The translations under genes were made by a program, and so were the position numbers. A stretch of DNA of 30,232 nucleotides. Origin: an uncultured Erysipelotrichaceae bacterium (lineage in GTDB: Bacteria > Bacillota_I > Bacilli_A > Erysipelotrichales > Erysipelotrichaceae). Each line of letters begins with the position of its first letter. The stretch's first letter is position 1. This document shows, one piece after another, positions 24,321-30,232 of the stretch. The stretch is from contig CAKUTY010000003.1 in the NCBI GenBank assembly GCA_934692455.1, forward strand, positions 1 to 30,232, written 5' to 3'. The notes beneath the pieces were generated by a model that did no database searches, was not told the DNA's origin, and worked only from the letters and a program-made list of their open reading frames with translations.

Positions 24321-24914
24321 CTATTGTAAATCAAAATCTGGTAAATGACCTTCCGTTGCATTATCTCGATGATGAATTGTTGCAGGATTACCAATCACAA
24401 CACTATGATCTGGTACATCAAAATTCACGAAAGTATTCGGTGCTATCAAAACATCATTGCCAATATGAATATTTCCCGTAACAGTAGAATTAGTCCTAAT
24501 AACTACTCTATCACCAAAGGTAGGCGTTCCTTTTCTTTTACCCCTTATATCTCTTCCTATTGTCACATTATGAGTCACAAAGAATTGATTTCCAAATTTT
24601 GCCTTACCATTAATCACAATCTTACCCCAATGTCCAATAATAAAGCCCTTACCAATACTTGTATTATCTTCAAAACTAATACCGGTCTTTAATTCCCAAC
24701 GATGTAGTTTCCATTTATAATACCTTCCCCAAATATTATCTTGGTTAACTTGAAACTTCCTATATACAACAGTCATCTTCCATTCATAACCTTTAAGATA
24801 TGTCTTTGGTAATTCTTCCTTATGTTTAAAGGCACACAAGAAACGATAATCATAATCAATTATTTCCTTAAATTCTTTAGTATTCGGTAATAAGTAAGCT
24901 AATCCTTTTTTCAT
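24321..24914 (-). CDS. Hexapeptide-repeat acetyltransferase (CysE-like)
   Basis: 197 residues. A short helical N-terminus, then left-handed beta-helix repeats (IGKGFIIGHWGKIVINGKAKFG, VTIGR, GDRVVIRTNSTVTG, NIHIGNDVLIAPN, FVNFDVPDHSVVIGNPA). Serine acetyltransferase (CysE/EpsC) is the nearest group, with the catalytic His in THNVTIG. In this regulon it may acetylate a sugar or serine; the substrate is not determined. AAGGATGG precedes the ATG at 24914; another ATG 4 nt upstream is out of frame. The element E2 lies about 50 nt upstream. Confidence 0.82.
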   Translation of the reverse strand: MKKGLAYLLPNTKEFKEIIDYDYRFLCAFKHKEELPKTYLKGYEWKMTVVYRKFQVNQDNIWGRYYKWKLHRWELKTGISFEDNTSIGKGFIIGHWGKIVINGKAKFGNQFFVTHNVTIGRDIRGKRKGTPTFGDRVVIRTNSTVTGNIHIGNDVLIAPNTFVNFDVPDHSVVIGNPATIHHRDNATEGHLPDFDLQ

Positions 24915-24963
24915 ACATTAATCCATCCTTGTTTTCTTCATAATAAAAAAAGAATGTAAGCAC

Positions 24964-25004
24964 GTAAATAACAATAAAGTTTTACTTTTTAACATTTTCG
25001 AAAC
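24964..25004 (-). promoter_or_regulatory. Shared promoter/operator element E2 (acetyltransferase-araC)
   Basis: Matches E1 at 35 of 41 positions; -10-like TATTGT at 24971-24976 in the same relative position. It lies in the gap between the minus-strand acetyltransferase and the plus-strand GNAT gene, 50 nt before the former. Confidence 0.65.
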
Positions 25005-25020
25005 ACTTATATTCAAACTC

Positions 25021-25049
25021 TTGTTTTTTAAAAAATCGCTTTATATTAT
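25021..25049 (+). promoter_or_regulatory. Promoter of GNAT gene, possibly leaderless
   Basis: TTGTTT (25021-25026) and TATTAT (25044-25049) are 17 bp apart. The expected start, 7 nt beyond, falls on or next to the A of the ATG at 25056. No Shine-Dalgarno can fit in the interval. Confidence 0.5.
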
Positions 25050-25055
25050 TAGCGT

Positions 25056-25988
25056 ATGGAATATATAGAATTTAATCAGGCCTATGAAAACGAAGTAATC
25101 AGCCTCTGGAATAAGTGTTTAGTACACGATGTTATTTCAAAAGAAATATTTGAAAACAAAGCTCTTTTTGATGAAAACTTTGACAAATATCTAACAGTTT
25201 TAGCTTTAGACAATAATAAAGTAGTTGGATTTCTGATGGCAACCAAAAGAAAATTCCCATATTTAGAAAGAGGATTAGAAAGTGAAAAAGCATGGATCAA
25301 TGTTTTCTTTGTAGAAGAAAAATATCGTAATAAAGGCATCGCCAAAACTATGCACGACATCATTATCAAAAAACTTAAAGACACTAAAAAAATAATAATT
25401 GCTTCTTATTCCCCTAATTACTTCTTTTATGGTGTTGATATAGAAAATTACCCAGAAAGTAAACCATTCTTAGATAAACTAGGATACGTCCAAGGATCAA
25501 GCCATTATTCTATGGCAAGAGACTTGCATGGTTTTCACTTTGATGAAAAAACTATCAACAAATATCAAACACTATTAAACAAAGGATATAAATTCATCAA
25601 TTTCAAATACGAATACTCATTAGAACTGCTTGAATTTCTTAAAAATGAATTTGGTGGCGGATGGAAAAGAAATGCTCTAATTGCCATGCAAAAAAGAAAA
25701 GCTGAAGAAAGAATTATCTTAGTACTAGACCCCAATAATAAAATATGTGGCTGTGCAAATAGAGCAATTGACGACAACGAAATGCGTTTTGGTCCTATAG
25801 GCATCGGCAAGGATTATCGAAACGAAGGAATAGGAAGCGTTTTACTTAACTTTTGTCTACTTGATATGACTAAAAAAGGTATTTATCATATGTTTTTTAT
25901 GACAACCGATGAAGATGGAAAAAGATATTATGAAAGAAATGGATTACATGTGATTAGAACCTTTGTAGAATACAGTAAAGATATGTAA
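25056..25988 (+). CDS. Tandem GNAT-domain acetyltransferase
   Basis: 310 residues with two GNAT-like halves. The N-terminal half has VVGFLMATKRKF and INVFFVEEKYRNKGIAKTMH with an acetyl-CoA-loop pattern (R-N-K-G-I-A). The C-terminal half has RFGPIGIGKDYRNEGIGSVLL and ends with FMTTDEDGKRYYERNG. Such proteins acetylate amines in small molecules or proteins; the acceptor is unknown. It is the only plus-strand gene in the right half, divergent from the acetyltransferase-araC unit, and ends at a bidirectional terminator. The start is supported by homology, but there is no ribosome binding site. Confidence 0.88.
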   Translation: MEYIEFNQAYENEVISLWNKCLVHDVISKEIFENKALFDENFDKYLTVLALDNNKVVGFLMATKRKFPYLERGLESEKAWINVFFVEEKYRNKGIAKTMHDIIIKKLKDTKKIIIASYSPNYFFYGVDIENYPESKPFLDKLGYVQGSSHYSMARDLHGFHFDEKTINKYQTLLNKGYKFINFKYEYSLELLEFLKNEFGGGWKRNALIAMQKRKAEERIILVLDPNNKICGCANRAIDDNEMRFGPIGIGKDYRNEGIGSVLLNFCLLDMTKKGIYHMFFMTTDEDGKRYYERNGLHVIRTFVEYSKDM

Positions 25989-26019
25989 AAAGTTGCTTAC
26001 ATACAGTAAGCAACTTTTT
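25987..26019. terminator. Bidirectional terminator between GNAT gene and pyrE
   Basis: AAAAAGTTGCTTAC and GTAAGCAACTTTTT form 14-bp arms around ATACA. The A and T runs serve both strands, ending the convergent GNAT and pyr transcripts. Confidence 0.85.
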
Positions 26020-26026
26020 AAATCAA

Positions 26027-26659
26027 CTATTTATTAATCCAAGATTCATCATCTGGATTATTTCTAAATGCTAATAAAGCATCCTTTTGTTCAGCCTTGA
26101 TATAACCACATTCGATTGCGACATCAATCAAAGTATCATAGTTACTTGCTGAATAATTAACGATATTATGTTCAGCCAACTTATCAGAAGACTTAGTCAT
26201 ACCATAAGTGAAAATAGATGCGATACCCAATACTTCAGCACCAACTTCTCTTAAAGTCTCACAAACTTCGATTGCAGACTTAGCAGTAGAAATTAAATCT
26301 TCAACTACAACGCACTTAGTACCAGGTTCAACCTTACCCTCAATCTTATTATTTCTACCATGATCCTTGTTAGAACCTCTAACATAACCCATAGGTAAAT
26401 TTAAGATAGTAGCTACAATAGCAGCATGGGCAATACCGGCAGTAGATGTACCAATTACCATCTCAGTCTCTGGATAATACTTCTTAATAATTTCCGCGAT
26501 AGCATTTTCAACATCATTTCTAACCTCAACATCAGATAATGTTAAACGGTTATCACAATAAATAGGTGACTTAATACCACTAGCCCAAGTAAATGGTTCC
26601 TCTGGTCTTAAGAACACGGCCTTAATCTTTAATAAATCTTCCGCAATTTTTCTTTCCAT
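26027..26659 (-). CDS. pyrE: Orotate phosphoribosyltransferase
   Basis: 210 residues. Converts orotate and PRPP to OMP. The start (FTWASGIKSPIYCDNRLTLS) and the PRPP loop CVVVEDLISTAKSA are diagnostic. It is the last gene of the pyr operon, 5 nt after pyrF, and ends at a bidirectional terminator. Confidence 0.97.
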   Translation of the reverse strand: MERKIAEDLLKIKAVFLRPEEPFTWASGIKSPIYCDNRLTLSDVEVRNDVENAIAEIIKKYYPETEMVIGTSTAGIAHAAIVATILNLPMGYVRGSNKDHGRNNKIEGKVEPGTKCVVVEDLISTAKSAIEVCETLREVGAEVLGIASIFTYGMTKSSDKLAEHNIVNYSASNYDTLIDVAIECGYIKAEQKDALLAFRNNPDDESWINK

Positions 26660-26664
26660 GTAAA

Positions 26665-27366
26665 TTATTCCCCTTCAAATTCCTCACAAGCTCTTAAATA
26701 AGCAGCCTTTGGATCCCCAGCAGCTGTAATACTTCTTCCTACTACAATATAAGAAGAACCTAATTCCTTAGCTAAAGCTGGAGTAGTAACTCTTTTTTGA
26801 TCGCCCTTATCATCATCCGCAAAACGAACACCAGGAGTAACTGTTAAGAAATCGCTGCCACAGTTTTCCTTAACAACACCACTCTCTAGAGGTGAACAAA
26901 CAACACCATCTAAGCCTGCTTCCTTAGCATTCTTAGCATAATGAACTACTGTCTCATTTAAATCCTTAGAAATCAACAATTCATTAGCGATACTCTCACT
27001 ATTTAAACTAGTTAAAATAGTAACTGCAAGTAACTTTGTATCCTTACCCTTTTCAGTTAGTGCTCTTTTAGCAGCCTTCATCATTTCAATGCCGCCGCCT
27101 GCATGAACATTAACCATATCTACATCAAGATCAGCAAGATTCAACATAGCCTTATAAACAGTATTTGGAATATCATGTAACTTTAAATCAAGGAAAACCT
27201 TATGGCCTCTTTTCTTAATCTCTCTTACAAGTTCTGGTCCTTGACCATAGAAAATTTCCATACCAATCTTTAAGAAAGGCTTCTTATCACCATCAAACTT
27301 ATCAAGGAAAGAAAATAAAGTTTCTTTATCCTTAAAATCGCACGCAACTATAACTTCTCTAGACAT
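26665..27366 (-). CDS. pyrF: Orotidine 5'-phosphate decarboxylase
   Basis: 233 residues. Makes UMP from OMP. The catalytic Asp-Lys pattern is in FLDLKLHDIPNTV, and VTPGVRFADD holds the phosphate-binding region. The start is put at ATG 27366 (MSREVIVACDFKDK), because GGAAGGAG lies 6 nt upstream; an ATG at 27381 has no such site and lies within pyrD. It overlaps the pyrD end by 8 nt. Confidence 0.97.
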   Translation of the reverse strand: MSREVIVACDFKDKETLFSFLDKFDGDKKPFLKIGMEIFYGQGPELVREIKKRGHKVFLDLKLHDIPNTVYKAMLNLADLDVDMVNVHAGGGIEMMKAAKRALTEKGKDTKLLAVTILTSLNSESIANELLISKDLNETVVHYAKNAKEAGLDGVVCSPLESGVVKENCGSDFLTVTPGVRFADDDKGDQKRVTTPALAKELGSSYIVVGRSITAAGDPKAAYLRACEEFEGE

Positions 27367-28276
27367 TATGACTCCTTCCAATAATACTACTTATATTATC
27401 TATTTTTAATTCATCTAATAAAAGACCTAAATCAGCAATTATTTCCTTACAAGCATAAGGATTAATTAGATTCTCGGTACCAATCTCAACCGCACTAGCA
27501 CCAGCAGACATCATCTCAACTACATCACTTGCACAAGACACACCACCACAACCAACGATTGGAATATTAACTTCTTTATATACCTTATAGATTGTCTCTA
27601 AAACAATTGGATAAATACCCTTGCCAGAAACACCACCTGTTAGATTATCTAAGATTGGCTTACCAGTTCTAATATCAAAACGCATGCCTAAGAAAGTATT
27701 TAACAACACTAAACCATCAGCACCATTCTCTTCTAATGCCTTAGCCATCTTAACGATATCCTTACATTGAGGTGTACATTTTACATAAACAGGCTTCTTA
27801 CAAACCTTCTTAACTTCTCTTAAAACACTAATAGCACTATCCACATCAGTTCCAAATGACATACCACCGCCATGCACATTAGGACAAGAAATATTTAGTT
27901 CTATAATACCTACGATATCCTCTTTATCCAATAGTCTTGCACATTCTACGTATTGTTCAATAGAGAAACCAGAAACATTCGCAAAAACCTTACCATGATA
28001 AATTTCCTTTAACTTAGGGAAATATTCATTAACTACTTTATCAACACCAGGATTCTCTAAGCCTACACTATTTAACATACCACCTGCATATTCAGCAATT
28101 CTTGGTAGTCTATTACCATCACGAGGCTCTAAGGTAGTTCCCTTAATAGAAAATGAACCAAGCTCATTAATATCATAGAATTCTGCAAACTCAAAGCCAT
28201 AACCGAAAGTACCAGAAGCAGGAATCAAAGGATTCTTTAATTTTAAATTTGATAATTCTACATCAAGTTTTCCCAT
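27359..28276 (-). CDS. pyrD: Dihydroorotate dehydrogenase, class 1B (PyrD)
   Basis: 305 residues. Oxidises dihydroorotate to orotate using FMN; class 1B works with PyrK and passes electrons to NAD+. Marks: NPLIPASGTFGYG, the catalytic Cys in NISCPNVHGGGMSFG, and VGCGGVSCASD for FMN phosphate. GCGGAGG lies before the ATG, and it overlaps the pyrK end by 19 nt. Confidence 0.97.
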   Translation of the reverse strand: MGKLDVELSNLKLKNPLIPASGTFGYGFEFAEFYDINELGSFSIKGTTLEPRDGNRLPRIAEYAGGMLNSVGLENPGVDKVVNEYFPKLKEIYHGKVFANVSGFSIEQYVECARLLDKEDIVGIIELNISCPNVHGGGMSFGTDVDSAISVLREVKKVCKKPVYVKCTPQCKDIVKMAKALEENGADGLVLLNTFLGMRFDIRTGKPILDNLTGGVSGKGIYPIVLETIYKVYKEVNIPIVGCGGVSCASDVVEMMSAGASAVEIGTENLINPYACKEIIADLGLLLDELKIDNISSIIGRSHNV

Positions 28277-28989
28277 ATAATTTCCTCCGCTTCAAACACT
28301 GGACCTTCCTTGCAAATTCTTTTACGGCCACTCTTAAACGTAGCTGAACAGCCCATACAAGCACCAAAGCCACAGCCCATTCTAGCTTCCAAAGAACAGT
28401 AGCCTTCCTTACAATATGAAGTCACACCTTTTAACATAACAAGCGGACCACAGGCAAAATATTTAATTGTTTCTAAGCCTTCTCTTTTTAAGACATCAAC
28501 AACATTTAAGCCATCACAATCATAACTTACATAGAAATTATCACTATAAGCCTTAATTTCTTCTAAAAGAATCGTATTATCTCTATTACCAAAGCCAAGT
28601 ACTGTAGTAACCTTTAGACCTCTATTTTTAGCCTCTCTTGCGATATATAGTAATGGTGCAACACCAATACCACCACCTACAAGTAGGATTTCGTCTTTGA
28701 ATAAATTCAAATCAATGCCATTACCCAAAGGTAATAAAGTATCGATTTCTTCACCTACAGGCATTTCAGATAAGATCTTAGTACCCTCACCATTAATCTT
28801 AATAGCTAAAGTAATAACACCATCCTTGTAATCACTGATAGAAATAGGTCTTCTTAAACTCTTTTCCTTAATCTGAAGATTCAAGAATTGACCTGGCTTA
28901 ATATCAAGATCTTCATCAGTAGCCAACTTCATAGTGAAGTAACAGCCACTACCTTCATTAGATAGAACTTTTAGTAATTTCTTCTCCAT
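28258..28989 (-). CDS. pyrK: Dihydroorotate dehydrogenase electron transfer subunit (PyrK)
   Basis: 243 residues. Binds FAD (RRPISIS), NAD(H) (ILLVGGGIGVAPL) and a 2Fe-2S cluster (C-x4-C-x2-C in GCGFGACMGC, then RICKEGPVF), and carries electrons from PyrD to NAD+. ATG 28989 is chosen: GGAG lies just upstream and the longer frame to 29079 lies in the transporter gene. It overlaps the end of the symporter gene by 32 nt. Confidence 0.95.
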   Translation of the reverse strand: MEKKLLKVLSNEGSGCYFTMKLATDEDLDIKPGQFLNLQIKEKSLRRPISISDYKDGVITLAIKINGEGTKILSEMPVGEEIDTLLPLGNGIDLNLFKDEILLVGGGIGVAPLLYIAREAKNRGLKVTTVLGFGNRDNTILLEEIKAYSDNFYVSYDCDGLNVVDVLKREGLETIKYFACGPLVMLKGVTSYCKEGYCSLEARMGCGFGACMGCSATFKSGRKRICKEGPVFEAEEIIWENLM

Positions 28990-30232
28990 ACTCTCCGCTT
29001 TCTGCATTAAATGCGTTCTCATCAAGGCCATCTTCACTCTTGGCAACAGCCATAGCACAAGCAGTATCACCTGTAACATTCAACGCAGTAACTAGCATCT
29101 CAATTGGTCTATTGATAGCTAAGATTAAAGCATATACAGACAAGGCAATTTCATTTGTGAAACCCACACCCGAAAGAATTGTAAATAAGATTACAGCACC
29201 TGCACCAGGAGCGGCAGGAGTACCTACTGATGCGATAACTGCTAATAAACCAATTAATACAATTTGTGTGAAGTTTACACTATAGCCAGCAACACCTGCG
29301 ATAAAGATTGTCGCAACTACTTGCATCAAAGCAGTACCATCCATATTAATTGTCATACCTAAAGGCAATACAAATGATGCGATTTCATCGCTTACACCTA
29401 ATTCTACTTTAGCAGTTTCCATATTCATTGGCAATGTTGCAGCACTAGAAGAAGTTGAGAAACCAAATAAGGCAACCTTAGCAATCTTCTTAGCGAAAGT
29501 AATAGGGTTACACTTTGTAGTAACTGATACAAATAGAGGATAGAACACAAACAAGAACAACAATAATAATACTGTAGTCAAAACGATATAGCTTAATGCT
29601 GGTCTTAAGTAAGAAACACCATAAGCAGCACAAGTTCTAGTTAATAAACAGAAGATCGCAACTGGTGCAAACTTGTTTACGATAAATGACAAGATAACTG
29701 TAACTAGTTCTGAGATTTCTGAACATAATTTTGAAACAGAACTAAACTTTTTAGGATTTGAATTAATACCCAAACCAACCGCAACAGCACATACAACAAT
29801 CGCAAGAACACCACCATTATTACTTAATGCTGATACAAAGTTATTTGGAACCGCATTAATTAGAATCAACAATGGGTTACTAGCGCTCTTACCACTTGCA
29901 GCCTCAAGGCCTGTTTCAACTGACTTAAATAAGCCTGCATTATAACTTAACATACCACATACTGCTGCAACTAAGATTGCGATAACAGTTGTAAGTAAAA
30001 AATAGCCAATTGTTTTAGAAGCAATTCTACCAAGCTTCTTAGCATCTGATATTCTAATCATTGCGATAACAATTGATGTGAACACCATAGGAATGATAAT
30101 AACTTGCATTGCCTTAACGAACAATTGACCAATTATATAAAATAAACCAATAGCTTTTTCATTGCCCTCAGCAGTAATATCTGCGAACAACAAATTATTG
30201 ATAGTATTCCAAGTTTCTGGATTACCACCTTC
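28958..30232 (-). CDS. Dicarboxylate/amino acid:cation symporter (partial, 5' end beyond window)
   Basis: 425 residues are visible; the frame remains open to the right edge (ahead of a TTG at 30193 it reads EGGNPETWNTINN), so the N-terminus is missing. The DAACS (GltP/GltT/DctA) family marks are the serine-rich loop FGFSTSSSAATLP, MNMDGTALMQ (the NMDGT motif) and GTPAAPGAGAV. Transports glutamate, aspartate or C4-dicarboxylates with Na+ or H+. Its last 32 nt overlap the start of pyrK, so it belongs to the pyr operon. Orotate or aspartate uptake for pyrimidine synthesis is plausible; DctA of Salmonella is known to take up orotate. Confidence 0.92.
   Translation of the reverse strand, partial: EGGNPETWNTINNLLFADITAEGNEKAIGLFYIIGQLFVKAMQVIIIPMVFTSIVIAMIRISDAKKLGRIASKTIGYFLLTTVIAILVAAVCGMLSYNAGLFKSVETGLEAASGKSASNPLLILINAVPNNFVSALSNNGGVLAIVVCAVAVGLGINSNPKKFSSVSKLCSEISELVTVILSFIVNKFAPVAIFCLLTRTCAAYGVSYLRPALSYIVLTTVLLLLFLFVFYPLFVSVTTKCNPITFAKKIAKVALFGFSTSSSAATLPMNMETAKVELGVSDEIASFVLPLGMTINMDGTALMQVVATIFIAGVAGYSVNFTQIVLIGLLAVIASVGTPAAPGAGAVILFTILSGVGFTNEIALSVYALILAINRPIEMLVTALNVTGDTACAMAVAKSEDGLDENAFNAESGEYGEEITKSSI

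Overview
The window is AT-rich DNA from a low-GC Gram-positive anaerobe. Evidence is a class III (oxygen-sensitive) ribonucleotide reductase, AGGAGG-type ribosome binding sites, an ECF transporter, a SAM-I (S-box) riboswitch, a CcpA-type cre site and MupG-type muropeptide catabolism. TGA is used as a stop (MATE gene, HAD gene), so the standard bacterial code applies rather than the mycoplasma code. An Erysipelotrichia-like member of the Bacillota fits best; this is inference. Almost everything is on the minus strand. No rRNA, tRNA, CRISPR array or intact insertion sequence was found.

Layout. (1) 1-4.2 kb: monocistronic nrdD (minus) and a divergent MATE efflux gene, each with a palindrome in its promoter. 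(2) 4.2-6.7 kb: an accessory or decaying patch with three intergenic palindromes, a chimeric pseudogene (HTH protein joined to the Fic-like tail of a RhuM family protein), a large inverted repeat, a short terminated transcription unit, an unknown membrane protein and a truncated rhuM gene. The rhuM gene carries a 33-nt perfect palindrome spanning exactly 11 codons. Two of the intergenic palindromes resemble the palindrome-coded hinge of RhuM proteins. (3) 6.7-13.1 kb: one operon for an ECF transporter (S component, fused double ATPase, T component), an M20 dipeptidase-like enzyme and two tandem SAM hydrolases (DUF62), behind a leader with an attenuator hairpin. (4) 13.1-16 kb: a DUF4358-type lipoprotein, an MBOAT acyltransferase and a DHHW-like partner, probably an envelope O-acylation set. 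(5) 16-16.9 kb: a compact 260-residue methionine adenosyltransferase controlled by a SAM-I riboswitch. (6) 17-25 kb: an N-acetylmuramic acid (MurNAc) catabolic regulon: FAD oxidoreductase, murQ, DUF3284, mupG, EIIA, HAD phosphatase, murP, an AraC regulator and a hexapeptide acetyltransferase. A shared upstream element links its promoters. (7) 25-26 kb: a tandem GNAT gene on the plus strand, possibly leaderless. (8) 26-30.2 kb: pyrE, pyrF, pyrD (class 1B) and pyrK, coupled to a dicarboxylate/amino-acid:cation symporter that runs off the right edge.

How they work together: MurP with the EIIA imports and phosphorylates muropeptide sugars, MupG splits the phosphorylated disaccharide and MurQ makes GlcNAc-6-P. 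A cre site places murP under catabolite control, and an AraC protein is the likely local activator. SAM is a second theme: MetK makes it under SAM feedback, and 4 kb away two enzymes predicted to hydrolyse it to methionine and adenosine are tied to a membrane importer of unknown substrate. The symporter overlapping pyrK suggests uptake of a pyrimidine precursor (aspartate, dicarboxylate or orotate) coupled to UMP synthesis.
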